Notes: generated from the letters alone by a model not told the origin. Shown: positions 27,176 to 38,660, numbered from the stretch's first letter. The stretch is 64,000 nt of DNA from Palleronia marisminoris (GCF_900172315.1 NZ_FWFV01000004.1:248001-312000), one strand, 5' to 3'. Made by a program: numbers and translations.

Positions 27176-27964
27176 CTAGCGCCCGGGCTCCAGCGGTGTG
27201 CGCCCGTCTTCGTCCAGCGTGAAGATCGACCCGCCCTCGATCGCCACCGGGACCAGCGGATTGCCGAACCCCGCGCCGCCGTCGATGTTGACCCGGTTGC
27301 CGTGATGGGCGGGGAAGTCGAGCGCGGTATGGCCGTGGATGACCAGCCGTCCGTGATCGGCCGAACTTTCCAGCCAGCCCTTGCGAATCCACAGAAGGTC
27401 GTCCTCGTCCTGCTCGTGCAGCGGGATGCCCGGCCGCAGCCCCGCATGGACGAAGATCAGGTCGTCCGTCTCGTGGAACAACGGCAGGTCTTCGAGGAAG
27501 GTGCGGTGCGCCTCGGGGATGGCGTCCCGCGCGGCGCGGGCGAGTTCCGCCTTGGACACCGACCGGCCGTCCACCTCGTAGCTGGCCAGCGTCTCGACAC
27601 CGCCATTCATCAGGAAACCCTGCGCCTCGCCATCGAGCCCGTAGGACCCCAGTGTCCGGCTGCCGCCAAGCGCGCGGTGGAACCACGACTTGCCCGAGCC
27701 GATGCGGTCATCATTCTCGGCTTCGGCCTCAAGGAAGCGCTGGAACATCCGGTCGTGATTGCCCTTGCAGAACTTCCACGGCCGCCCCGCGTCCCGGCCG
27801 GCGATCAGCCGGTCCAGCACCCCGCGGCTGTCCGGTCCGCGGTCGGTATAGTCGCCGAGGAAGTAGATCTGCGCGTCAGGCCCGCCGTCGGCATCGATCA
27901 GCCCGAGCGCCCGGTCGAGCTGCGCCGAGAAGCCGTGAATGTCGCCGACGGCGTAAAGGGTCAT
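27176..27964 (-). CDS. Calcineurin-like metallophosphatase (PrpE/ApaH-like)
   Basis: 262 residues. Metallophosphoesterase motifs are in order: VGDIHGFSAQLDRAL (DxH), LGDYTDRGPDSRGVLD (GDxxDRG), CKGNHDRMFQRF (GNHD), and HGHTALDF (GHT). These are the signatures of PPP-type serine/threonine or bis-nucleoside tetraphosphatases. Substrate cannot be decided from sequence. GAAGGAGCGACCC precedes the ATG. Follows pyrF by 35 bp on the same strand, so pyrF, this gene and perhaps asd may be co-transcribed. Confidence 0.92.
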   Translation of the reverse strand: MTLYAVGDIHGFSAQLDRALGLIDADGGPDAQIYFLGDYTDRGPDSRGVLDRLIAGRDAGRPWKFCKGNHDRMFQRFLEAEAENDDRIGSGKSWFHRALGGSRTLGSYGLDGEAQGFLMNGGVETLASYEVDGRSVSKAELARAARDAIPEAHRTFLEDLPLFHETDDLIFVHAGLRPGIPLHEQDEDDLLWIRKGWLESSADHGRLVIHGHTALDFPAHHGNRVNIDGGAGFGNPLVPVAIEGGSIFTLDEDGRTPLEPGR

Positions 27965-27999
27965 GGGTCGCTCCTTCGGGGGTTCGTCCGCGATCTAAG

Positions 28000-28692
28000 T
28001 CAGCCTTCGAGCTCGTCCACGATGGCGCGCGCGGCGGCGGCCGGGTCGCTGGCCTGCCAGACCGGGCGGCCGACGACGATGTGGTCCGCCCCCGCCTCGA
28101 CGGCGCCGCGGGGGGTCGCGATGCGCTTCTGGTCGCCGGAGGCCGCCCCTGCCGGGCGCACGCCGGGCGTCACGATCAGCCGCCCCTCGGCCTCGGACAG
28201 CGCGCGGATCGCAGCGGCCTCATGCGGCGAGGCGATCACCCCGTCGGCCCCGGCGGCAAGGGCGCGGGCGGCGCGCTCGGTCGTGACTTCGCCCAGATCG
28301 CCCGCGCGGATCATCGCGTCATCGAGGTCGCCCCGGTCGAGCGAAGTCAGGACGGTCACCGCCAGGATCTTCGTCTTCGTTCCGGCCGCCCCTTCCATCG
28401 CCGCGCGGACCACGTGGGGGTCGCCATGGACGGTCAGGAAGTCGATGTCGAACTGGCACAAGCCGCGCACCGCCTGCTCGACCGTCGCGCCGATGTCGAA
28501 CAGCTTCATGTCGAGGAAGATGCGCTTGCCGTGGTCGTCCTTCAACTCGCGCGCAAGCGCGAGGCCGCCCATGGTCAGCATCCCCAACCCGATCTTGTAG
28601 AACCCCACCGCGTCGCCCAGCCGGTTCGCCAGCTTCAGCCCGCTCAGCGCGTCGCCCGTGTCGATCGCCACGATCAGCCGTTCGTCCGCCAT
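28000..28692 (-). CDS. pyrF: Orotidine 5'-phosphate decarboxylase
   Basis: 230 residues. Catalytic DxKxxDI at residues 61-66 (LDMKLFDIGATV), an early lysine of the tetrad in FYKIGLGML, and the phosphate-binding end IVVGRPVWQASDP. Last step of UMP synthesis. AAGGAGGTAACGC precedes the ATG. Divergent from the acidic membrane-anchored protein gene with 116 bp between. Confidence 0.96.
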   Translation of the reverse strand: MADERLIVAIDTGDALSGLKLANRLGDAVGFYKIGLGMLTMGGLALARELKDDHGKRIFLDMKLFDIGATVEQAVRGLCQFDIDFLTVHGDPHVVRAAMEGAAGTKTKILAVTVLTSLDRGDLDDAMIRAGDLGEVTTERAARALAAGADGVIASPHEAAAIRALSEAEGRLIVTPGVRPAGAASGDQKRIATPRGAVEAGADHIVVGRPVWQASDPAAAARAIVDELEG

Positions 28693-28808
28693 GCGTTACC
28701 TCCTTGATTTCGGATCGCTCTGCCCCATCTGCGGCGGAGCGACAAGGCGGGAACAAGCCCTCACACCGGCCCGTTCCAAGAAGACAGACATCCGAGCGGA
28801 GGCATCTC

Positions 28809-29597
28809 ATGGCCAATTCACCCAAGGGATCGGGCAACCCGCTCCTTCCCATCGCGATCATCGGCGTCGTCGTCGTTGCGATCATCGCCGGCGTTCTTGC
28901 CATCAGCGAGGAAGAGGCGCCGCCGGACGAGCCCACCGTCATTGCCGAGGACAGCGTCGAAGGCGAACCCGCCGGCTCCGGCACCCTGCCCGAGGGAGAA
29001 CCCGCCGGCATGGTCGAGAACGAGGGTCCGATCGCCGACGAGACAGAGGAAGGCATCACCGAACAGGTGGATGACGTCGAACCGGCGGCCGACGGGGTGG
29101 AAGCGGTTCCCGCCGCCGATGATGTCGTCACCACTGGCAGCGACGTCGAGGGCGAGACCGATGCCGACGAGCAGGTCTCGAACACCGTCGATGACACTCT
29201 GGACGGCGCCGAGACCTCTACCGAGACCTCGGATGGGGTAACCCCCGAGCTTCTCTCGACCGAGGCCACTCAGGCCGGTGGTGCCGATGGCGTGCAAAGC
29301 GAGGAACCCGCGGCGGCCACCCTGCGCGTCCCCGATCAACCCGCGACCGAAGAGTTCCTGATCGACGAGGAAACCGTCGGCACCGGCGATGCCGAGAATG
29401 TCGACACCCCCGGGCCGCAAGACAGCACCGAGCCCGGGGTGCTTCCCGCCGGTCGGGACGCGCAGACCAACCTCGACCCCGAAGAGTGCCAGGACATCGT
29501 GCGCGACAGCGACACGGGCGGCGCCGCCTTCATCCCGACGCCGTCGGGCCCCGACGCGAACACCCGGGAAGAGTGCCTCGATACCGAGGAGGAGTAA
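28809..29597 (+). CDS. Acidic membrane-anchored hypothetical protein
   Basis: 262 residues. One N-terminal transmembrane helix (about 12-33, LLPIAIIGVVVVAIIAGVLAI) is followed by ~200 residues of low-complexity sequence dominated by E, D, G, T, P and V, probably extended and periplasmic. The last 50 residues contain two cysteines (PEECQDIV and REECLDTEEE) that could pair. I do not recognise a domain. GCGGAGGCATCTC precedes the ATG. A bidirectional terminator follows. Function unknown; composition suggests an envelope spacer or cation-binding protein, which is only a guess. Confidence 0.75.
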   Translation: MANSPKGSGNPLLPIAIIGVVVVAIIAGVLAISEEEAPPDEPTVIAEDSVEGEPAGSGTLPEGEPAGMVENEGPIADETEEGITEQVDDVEPAADGVEAVPAADDVVTTGSDVEGETDADEQVSNTVDDTLDGAETSTETSDGVTPELLSTEATQAGGADGVQSEEPAAATLRVPDQPATEEFLIDEETVGTGDAENVDTPGPQDSTEPGVLPAGRDAQTNLDPEECQDIVRDSDTGGAAFIPTPSGPDANTREECLDTEEE

Positions 29598-29599
29598 CG

Positions 29600-29630
29600 A
29601 AAAAGACCGGCCCTCAGGGGCCGGTCCTTT
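29600..29630. terminator. Bidirectional terminator
   Basis: Perfect nine-base stem GACCGGCCC / GGGCCGGTC (29605-29626) with loop TCAG. On the plus strand it is followed by CTTTGTT; on the minus strand by CTTTTTC, from the A-run at 29600-29604. It serves both the acidic protein gene ending at 29597 and the convergent gene ending at 29653. Confidence 0.85.
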
Positions 29631-29652
29631 GTTCTCCGTCAATGGATCAGGC

Positions 29653-29895
29653 CTAGGCGGCGTGGTCCATCTGGCCAGATGCATCGCGGCGCATGACGTA
29701 ATCCGCGAGACTGGCCGCGTTCTCCAACAGCCTGACCCGCAGGGTCTGCGTTCCCCGATCCGTCACGTTCGTGCGGACACGAACCGGACGGGCGGCCTCG
29801 CCGGCCCGCTTGATGAGTAGGGTCACGTACGCTTCGACGCGGCCGAAGTCGCGGTCGCGGCGGACGTGGTCGAATGCGGCATCGAGTACGATCAT
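29653..29895 (-). CDS. Small hypothetical protein
   Basis: 80 residues from ATG 29895, which follows CCGGAGGTGCCGGC. The sequence IVLDAAFDHVRRDRDFGRVEAYVTLLIKR then RVRLLENAASLADYVMRR looks like a compact alpha/beta domain without signal peptide. Family not recognised; similar small proteins next to clpB would be expected in relatives, but I cannot check. An earlier in-frame ATG (29937) would add 14 residues. It diverges from clpB across 251 bp. Confidence 0.6.
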   Translation of the reverse strand: MIVLDAAFDHVRRDRDFGRVEAYVTLLIKRAGEAARPVRVRTNVTDRGTQTLRVRLLENAASLADYVMRRDASGQMDHAA

Positions 29896-30045
29896 GCCGG
29901 CACCTCCGGGTATGATTTTCGCGGAATCGCCTGTCATCTTTTCTGTCTTTCGCTGCTCGGTCGGGGTGCACCCCCATTTGGCAAAATGACGCGCAGGCAT
30001 GTGGATAAGTTCCCGTCAAGCGATCACTCGACCGTGAGATGGGAT

Positions 30046-30074
30046 CTTGATGAGGTGTTGCCTCCTCCCCATCT
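30046..30074 (+). promoter_or_regulatory. Sigma-32 (RpoH)-type promoter of clpB
   Basis: CTTGATG at 30046-30052 and CCCCATCT at 30067-30074 with a 14-base spacer match the heat-shock sigma consensus CTTGAAA-N(13-17)-CCCCATNT closely. The -10 ends 72 bp before the clpB start. No other gene follows, so this fits heat-shock control of clpB. Confidence 0.75.
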
Positions 30075-30146
30075 ATGCGGCGAGGCCCTGCGAAAACCGT
30101 GCCATAACGGGCGGTTGGCGGGGCGCTTGAAGAGGAGAGAAAGCAG

Positions 30147-32762
<2,616 letters not shown>

Positions 32763-32784
32763 TCGGCCGCGCAACGAAAAGAAA

Positions 32785-32816
32785 GGCCCCGCCCAACCGG
32801 CGGGGCCTTTTGCTTT
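32785..32816 (+). terminator. Rho-independent terminator of clpB
   Basis: Nine-base-pair stem GGCCCCGCC / GGCGGGGCC with a five-base loop (32785-32807), followed by TTTTGCTTTT. It is 22 bp behind the clpB stop. Confidence 0.92.
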
Positions 32817-32944
32817 TGCGACAGAACGTAAAATTTGCTGCGTTGCAGCGAGTGCATGGCGGCCTTCGAAATGTGGATGTTCTCGCTATCACCAAATAGG
32901 CCCATGTAGGGGCCAGAAGGAAACGAACCCTACAGGAGGCTACC

Positions 32945-33148
32945 ATGGCCGCTTTGACAGACATCCGCTTCGACACGAGCATCATCGCCCGGACCCGCAC
33001 CGCGATCCGCACCCACCTGGCCCGTCGCGCCGAATACAACCGCGTCTACAACGAACTGGCCCGCATGAGCCAGCGTGACCTGGACGATATCGGCGTTGCG
33101 CGCGGCAACATCGACGCGATCGCACGCGAGGCGGCGGCGGGCTATTGA
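32945..33148 (+). CDS. DUF1127 small arginine-rich protein
   Basis: 67 residues ending RMSQRDLDDIGVARGNIDAIAREAA, the conserved C-terminal core of DUF1127 (YjiS-like). Proteins of this family in Rhodobacter and Agrobacterium affect RNA turnover, phosphate or oxidative stress responses; the arginine-rich helix binds RNA in studied cases. A strong AGGAGG precedes the ATG. The 128 bp between the clpB terminator and this gene contain GCTGC-GTT-GCAGC (32837-32849), a small palindrome that may be regulatory. Confidence 0.9.
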   Translation: MAALTDIRFDTSIIARTRTAIRTHLARRAEYNRVYNELARMSQRDLDDIGVARGNIDAIAREAAAGY

Positions 33149-33149
33149 G

Positions 33150-33713
33150 CTACGCTCGCCCGCCTTCGGCGGACAGCATGATGGGATCGATCCCCAACGT
33201 CTCGATCGCCGCGATCCACTTGCCGGAGTGGTCGTCGGAAAAAACAAGGTCCGGGTTTGCATCGGCGATCAGCCAACCGTTTTCGGCGATCTCCTCTTCC
33301 AGCTGACCCGGACCCCATCCGGCATATCCCAAGGCGACCAGCGACTTTTCGGGCCCGCCGCCCTCGGCCATCGCCCTGAGTATGTCCAGCGTCGCCGTCA
33401 TTCCGAACTGCGGATCGATGGACAGGGTCGTGTCATCCTGGCGGTAATCGGCGTCGTGCAACACGAAGCCGCGCGAGTTTTCGACCGGCCCGCCGAAATA
33501 GACCAGCTTGTCTCCGCCCGACTGGCCCTCGATCGAGAGCTGCTCGAACAGGTGGCCCAGCCCGATTGACGGGGCCGGCTTGTTCACGATCAACCCCATC
33601 CCGCCATCGGCGCCATGGGCGACGACGACCACCACGCTCTTTTCGAATCGCGGATCACCCATGCCCGGCATGGCGATGAGAAGCTTCCCGGTCAGTTCGG
33701 TCACATCTGTCAT
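33150..33713 (-). CDS. YqgE/AlgH family protein
   Basis: 187 residues with family blocks LTGKLLIAMPGMGDPRF, GLIVNKPAPSIGLGHLFEQL, VYFGGPVENSRGFVLH and ALGYAGWGPGQLEEEI. UPF0301 proteins are widespread and of unsettled function, despite the AlgH name. ATG at 33713 gives the usual family N-terminus, but AGGGAC is very close to it; the in-frame ATG at 33725 is a possible alternative. It diverges from the DsbD-like gene, and its stop is 1 bp from that of DUF1127. Confidence 0.92.
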   Translation of the reverse strand: MTDVTELTGKLLIAMPGMGDPRFEKSVVVVVAHGADGGMGLIVNKPAPSIGLGHLFEQLSIEGQSGGDKLVYFGGPVENSRGFVLHDADYRQDDTTLSIDPQFGMTATLDILRAMAEGGGPEKSLVALGYAGWGPGQLEEEIAENGWLIADANPDLVFSDDHSGKWIAAIETLGIDPIMLSAEGGRA

Positions 33714-33818
33714 GTCCCTGAACATGGCGTGACCCAAGCGCCGCGCAACCCTATCCCTGTGCCAACGTCTCGCGGTTGTGACTTTTCCCCGCGGCACATC
33801 GATCGCTATGGAACAGGT

Positions 33819-34619
33819 ATGCGATATTTCCTGTTATGCGCGATCTTCGCCATCCTTTCCCCCGCCGCCCATGCCGACAGCCACGCGGTGAAGGGGTTCA
33901 GCCTGCTGCCCGGCTGGCGGATGGAGGACGGCCGCCACATGGCAGGCCTCGAAATTCGGCTCACCCCGGGCTGGAAAACCTACTGGCGGCGCCCGGGCGA
34001 GGCCGGCATTCCGCCCAGCTTCAACTGGTCCGGCTCGCAGAACGTCGCGGCAGTCCGGATCCACTGGCCGGTGCCGAGCGTCATCCGCCAGAGCGGCATG
34101 CGCTCGGTGGTCTACGAGGACGGGGTCGTCCTGCCGATCGAGGTCACGCCGAAGGATGCGACCGCGCCGATCTCGCTTCGGCTGGGGGTCGACATGGGCG
34201 TCTGCAAGGACGTTTGCGTGCCGGTCGAGGCCACGGCGCGGGCCGAACTGTCCCCCGCCCCGGTGCGCCAGGACGCGCGCATCCGCGCGGCTCTGGCCGA
34301 CCGACCGTTCACCGAGGGCGAGGTCGGGCTGGCGACCGCCCGGTGCGATGTGCAGCTTGCGCCCGGTGGCGGAGCGCGCCTGTCGGTGCAGTTGAACATG
34401 CCGCCGCTCGGCACGGTCGAGGAAATCGTGTTCGAACCGTCGGACCCTAGCCTCTGGATCTCGGAGCCGAAGACCCACCGCCAAGGCGGCATCCTGATGG
34501 CCGAGGCCGATCTTGCCGCTCCGCGCGGCCAGCCGCTGGCCCTAGACCGGGAGACGCTGCGTATCACGGTACTGGGCGAACGCGGCGCGGCCGAGATCAT
34601 CGGCTGCGACGCAAGCTGA
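33819..34619 (+). CDS. Secreted DsbD-alpha-like (disulfide reductase domain) protein
   Basis: 266 residues. Signal peptide MRYFLLCAIFAILSPAAHA. The mature part carries a domain like the N-terminal module of DsbD/ScsB (WKTYWRRPGEAGIPPSFNW, SVVYEDGVVLPIEV, GVCKDVCVPVEA) with the CxxxC pair that in DsbD modules passes electrons to periplasmic partners. No membrane channel or thioredoxin domain is attached, so it would need a separate reductase such as CcdA. ATG at 33819. It converges with the membrane-bound winged-helix gene. Confidence 0.85.
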   Translation: MRYFLLCAIFAILSPAAHADSHAVKGFSLLPGWRMEDGRHMAGLEIRLTPGWKTYWRRPGEAGIPPSFNWSGSQNVAAVRIHWPVPSVIRQSGMRSVVYEDGVVLPIEVTPKDATAPISLRLGVDMGVCKDVCVPVEATARAELSPAPVRQDARIRAALADRPFTEGEVGLATARCDVQLAPGGGARLSVQLNMPPLGTVEEIVFEPSDPSLWISEPKTHRQGGILMAEADLAAPRGQPLALDRETLRITVLGERGAAEIIGCDAS

Positions 34620-34622
34620 GCC

Positions 34623-35327
34623 TCAGTTCATCCGGATGACGTCCTTGTCGATCGACAGGACGTAGCCGCGCCGGGCCACCGTGCGGATCAGAAGCTCGCT
34701 GACCAGCTGGTTGCCCAGCGCATCGCGCAACCGCTTGATCCGGGTCGCCCCGGCGGCCTCGTCGCAATCGGGCAGCTTGCGTCCCGAAACCATCGATTCG
34801 ATCTCGGCCCCGGTGAGGATGTCGTCGTCCATCCGGGCCTCGGCCAGCACGCTCAGCGTCTCGATGGCCGCCTCGGTCAGGGTGAACTCCATGTCATTGA
34901 GGCTTACCGATCGCGATTCGCGCGCGATGTGCAGCGACGAGACCTGGATGCCCGACCGCTCGATCTCGCCCAGGCGACGATAGAGCGAGACGAGGATGAC
35001 CAGGAACACCAGCGCCGCGATCAGAAGCGCCGTGGCGAAGACCAGCAGCACGAACAGGACCACGCGGTAGCTCGCCAGAACCTCGGAGAAGGCGGTGCCC
35101 GACTGCGCGAGGATCTCGAGCAGGCGAATCGTCTCGCCCCCGGTCAGGTCGGCGTTCTCGACAAAGAGACGCTCGACCCGCGCGTTGAAGGCGTTGGCAT
35201 CGGGAAGGCTGGTCAGCAGAAGCGCCGCGGTGATCCCCAGGATCGCAACGACCGCCACGACGCCGCCCCCGATCAGGCGGGCGATCCCCTTCGAGCTTTC
35301 AGTAACGGAGGTAATACGCGCCAGCAT
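34623..35327 (-). CDS. Membrane-tethered winged-helix protein
   Basis: 234 residues. Two transmembrane helices (about 17-41, RLIGGGVVAVVAILGITAALLL, and 88-114, VVLFVLLVFATALLIAALVFLVILV) enclose a periplasmic loop of ~45 residues. After a short linker the C-terminal half (about 140-234: SLNDMEFTLTEAAIETLSVLA to VARRGYVLSIDKDVI) has the shape of an OmpR/ToxR-type winged helix. The order, membrane part first and DNA-binding part last, is the reverse of ToxR/CadC. It is probably a one-component envelope sensor acting on DNA from the membrane. The start overlaps the upstream small secreted protein gene by 29 bp. Confidence 0.8.
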   Translation of the reverse strand: MLARITSVTESSKGIARLIGGGVVAVVAILGITAALLLTSLPDANAFNARVERLFVENADLTGGETIRLLEILAQSGTAFSEVLASYRVVLFVLLVFATALLIAALVFLVILVSLYRRLGEIERSGIQVSSLHIARESRSVSLNDMEFTLTEAAIETLSVLAEARMDDDILTGAEIESMVSGRKLPDCDEAAGATRIKRLRDALGNQLVSELLIRTVARRGYVLSIDKDVIRMN

Positions 35328-35589
35328 CGCCTTGTCTCTCTTCCGCCTCCGCCTCGGTGAGGCGATCCATCACGGTCAGAAGCGTCCACCCGTCCACGGC
35401 AATCCGCTCGGCCACCGCGAGCGCGGGTTCCTCGCATTCAGCCTCGTCCAACTGGATCACCCCGTAATGCAGTTGCAGGGGTCCGTCCCGCTTCGCCTTG
35501 TAGTCGACGATACACTCGGCCCGCGCCGCGGCGGCGGACAAGCCGAGTGCTACGGTCACGATGAAGGCTATGCGGGTGGCGCGGGTCAT
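35299..35589 (-). CDS. Small secreted hypothetical protein upstream of the tethered winged-helix gene
   Basis: 96 residues: signal peptide MTRATRIAFIVTVALGLSAAAARA, then a mature part of ~72 residues with two cysteines (AECIVDYKAKRDGPLQLHYG and EAECEEPAL) that could form a disulfide. Unknown family. Its 3' end overlaps the membrane winged-helix gene by 29 bp, so both are expressed together. This makes it a candidate periplasmic partner or ligand-binding piece for that sensor, by inference only. Confidence 0.7.
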   Translation of the reverse strand: MTRATRIAFIVTVALGLSAAAARAECIVDYKAKRDGPLQLHYGVIQLDEAECEEPALAVAERIAVDGWTLLTVMDRLTEAEAEERQGDAGAYYLRY

Positions 35590-35641
35590 CCTCTGTCCGG
35601 TCCTTGTCTACTGGCGCATCCCGTCTCGGTCGGCGCCACCT

Positions 35642-35708
35642 GTCATGCAATGACTGCCTGAGACATGCGGCGCCGTCATCGCATGACAAGGCACCGTCAT
35701 TGCCTGTC
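35642..35708. promoter_or_regulatory. Three phased GTCAT-N3-ATGAC palindromes
   Basis: Site 1 GTCATGCAATGAC (35642-35654) and site 2 GTCATCGCATGAC (35675-35687) are perfect five-base inverted repeats with three-base centres. Site 3 GTCATTGCCTGTC (35696-35708) is degenerate in its second arm. Starts are 33 and 21 bases apart, close to three and two helical turns, so all three face the same side of the helix. They lie in the divergent region between the secreted/winged-helix operon and the gene at 35782. They look like operators for a dimeric regulator; its identity is unknown. Confidence 0.6.
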
Positions 35709-35781
35709 CGAAGGGGTCGACCCTATCCCTTTCCTCACACAGACGGGGCCGAGCCCAGTCATCCTCAAACCGGAGGCTCAC

Positions 35782-36222
35782 ATGTTTCGCACCCTCGCCG
35801 CCGCGGCTATCGGCCTGACCCTCGCGGTCGCACCGATCGCAACCGCCCCCGCCCAGGCGCTCGACGACCGGCAGGCGGCCGGCATCATCGCGGGTGCCGT
35901 GATCCTCGGGCTCGGCGCGGCGCTGTCGCAGAACGGGAATGTCGATGTCGAGGTCCATGCGGGCCAGCCCAATCGCGGCTACGGCCATTCCCGCCGCGGA
36001 TCGGTTCGCGCCCTGCCCGGAAGCTGCCTGCGCCATCTCGACACCAGGCGCGGCACCTACAGCGTGTTCGGCCAGCGTTGCCTCGCCCGGTCCGGGGTCA
36101 ACCTGCGCCATCTGCCGCGCCGCTGCGAGACCGACATCCGCGTCAATCGTCGCCTGGCCCGCGTCTACGAGGCGCGGTGCCTGCAGCACAACGGATGGAG
36201 GGTCGCACGCCGCCACTATTGA
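35782..36222 (+). CDS. Secreted basic hypothetical protein
   Basis: 146 residues. Signal peptide (cleavage after AQA near residue 27), then a glycine- and alanine-rich hydrophobic segment (AAGIIAGAVILGLGAALS) that may be a membrane-inserting helix, then a basic domain with four cysteines (GSCLRHLD, GQRCLARSG, RRCETDIRV, EARCLQHNGW) that could make two disulfides. Similar cysteine-patterned secreted proteins occur in Rhodobacteraceae, but I cannot name the family. CGGAGG lies before the ATG. Three operator-like palindromes are just upstream. Confidence 0.72.
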   Translation: MFRTLAAAAIGLTLAVAPIATAPAQALDDRQAAGIIAGAVILGLGAALSQNGNVDVEVHAGQPNRGYGHSRRGSVRALPGSCLRHLDTRRGTYSVFGQRCLARSGVNLRHLPRRCETDIRVNRRLARVYEARCLQHNGWRVARRHY

Positions 36223-36359
36223 GCGTGCGCCCTTCGCACGGTCTGCCCTGTCTAGAATCGCACATCTCGGGCAGCGGACCGTGCAACCTGGGGCGGGGGC
36301 CATGTGCCCTCGCCCATTTTTGTATTGCGGGATGGCTGCCCTGACGGCATCCCCGCCCC

Positions 36360-36995
36360 ATGCCTGACCTGTTCCTGGAATCCCGCCTGCACGCGCAGGG
36401 TGCCCGAATCGTCGCCGGCGTCGACGAGGTCGGCCGTGGCCCTCTGGCCGGCCCCGTGGTCGCCGCGGCGGTGGTACTGTTTCCGTGCAACGTCCCGGAG
36501 GGGCTCGACGACAGCAAGATGCTCGACGCGCCCACGCGCGGCCGCTTGGCGGGCGAAATCGCGCTCTGTGCCCATGTCGGCATCGGCGAGGCCAGCGTGG
36601 AAGAGGTCGACCGGATCAACATCCTGCAGGCGACCTTCCTCGCCATGTGCCGCGCGGTCGAGGCGCTGCCGGTCGCGCCCGACGCCCTTCTGATCGACGG
36701 AAACCGCCTGCCCCCGGTGCTGCCCTGCCGGGCCGAGCCGGTCGTGAAGGGCGACAGCCTGTCCATGTCGATCGCGGCCGCCTCGATTGTGGCAAAAAAT
36801 TGTCGAGATCTGGGCATGTTGACCCTCGCGCAACAATTCCCCGGTTATGGCTGGGAGACGAACATGGGCTACGGCACGGCCGCGCATCTGCTGGGACTGA
36901 AAAGACACGGTGTGACCACACACCATAGGCGCACGTTCAAGCCGGTCCACAACATCTTGGTTCAAGAAGATTTTGCGATCTGCGACAGCAAATAG
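36360..36995 (+). CDS. rnhB: Ribonuclease HII
   Basis: 211 residues. Catalytic block IVAGVDEVGRGPLAGPVVAAAVVL (given by its parts DEVGRG and GPVV), LDDSKML, the second acidic site in ALLIDGN, and SIVAKNCRDLGM. Cuts RNA-DNA hybrids and single ribonucleotides. Placement directly upstream of ccrM is a conserved alphaproteobacterial arrangement. The 137 bp before it contain only a short inverted repeat near 36225-36242. Confidence 0.96.
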   Translation: MPDLFLESRLHAQGARIVAGVDEVGRGPLAGPVVAAAVVLFPCNVPEGLDDSKMLDAPTRGRLAGEIALCAHVGIGEASVEEVDRINILQATFLAMCRAVEALPVAPDALLIDGNRLPPVLPCRAEPVVKGDSLSMSIAAASIVAKNCRDLGMLTLAQQFPGYGWETNMGYGTAAHLLGLKRHGVTTHHRRTFKPVHNILVQEDFAICDSK

Positions 36996-37076
36996 TCTTT
37001 GAAAGCCGGCACCGGCCCGGACAATCTGCCTGACATAACAAGCGGCCCACCAAAAAAAAACCGGGCTGCAAATTGA

Positions 37077-38180
<1,104 letters not shown>

Positions 38181-38260
38181 GCCCAGGCGCGCCAGCGGTT
38201 ACCGCCAGTGCCGACGGAGTGTGCCCCCATGTGCGGGCGCGTCCGATCGGCACTACCTTG

Positions 38261-38297
38261 GCCCCGCCATCCTTCGGGATGCGCGGGGCTTTTTTTG
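38261..38297 (+). terminator. Rho-independent terminator of ccrM
   Basis: Long GC-rich stem GCCCCGC-CATCC / GGATG-CGCGGGGC with a TTCG loop, followed by seven T residues. It lies 80 bp behind the ccrM stop. Confidence 0.9.
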
Positions 38298-38313
38298 CCC
38301 GCACCAGAAGCCC

Positions 38314-38343
38314 AAAAGAAAAAGGCGCACCTTCCGGCGCGCC
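38314..38343 (-). terminator. Rho-independent terminator of the HU gene
   Basis: Stem GGCGCGCC / GGTGCGCC with a GGAA loop on the minus strand (38343-38324), followed by TTTTTCTTTT. It lies 26 bp after the HU stop. Confidence 0.88.
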
Positions 38344-38369
38344 TCGTTTCCTCTCCGAAGAGCGGAAAA

Positions 38370-38660
38370 TCAGTTGTTGACGCTGTCCTTCAGCGCCTTG
38401 GCGATGGTCATCTTCACTACCTTGTCGGCGTCCTTCTTCATCTGCTCGCCGGTGGCCGGGTTGCGCACCATGCGCTCGGGCCGCTCGCGGCAGTAGATCT
38501 TGCCGACCCCGGGAAGCGTCACGGCGCCGCCCTGCGAGACTTCGTCCGTGATGATCTGGGTGATCGCATCGAGGGCCTCGGTGGCCTCTTTCTTCTGCGT
38601 TCCCATCTTCTCGGCAATGGCGGTGACGAGCTGAGATTTCGTCATCGGTTTCTGGGCCAT
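38370..38660 (-). CDS. HU-family DNA-binding protein
   Basis: 96 residues. N-terminal helices MTKSQLVTAIAEKMGTQKKEA, the beta-arm region (GKIYCRERPERMVRNPATGEQM, here with the RNPATG proline motif that bends DNA) and the short C-terminal helix. A nucleoid protein of the DNABII superfamily; the cysteine before the arm is a small oddity. ACGGAGTGATCC precedes the ATG. Monocistronic, with its own terminator and 125 bp upstream. Confidence 0.95.
   Translation of the reverse strand: MAQKPMTKSQLVTAIAEKMGTQKKEATEALDAITQIITDEVSQGGAVTLPGVGKIYCRERPERMVRNPATGEQMKKDADKVVKMTIAKALKDSVNN

Noticed and set aside
26336-28600. 754-codon plus-strand frame across asd, the metallophosphatase and pyrF
   Set aside because: Covers three real minus-strand genes and their gaps; no start signal.
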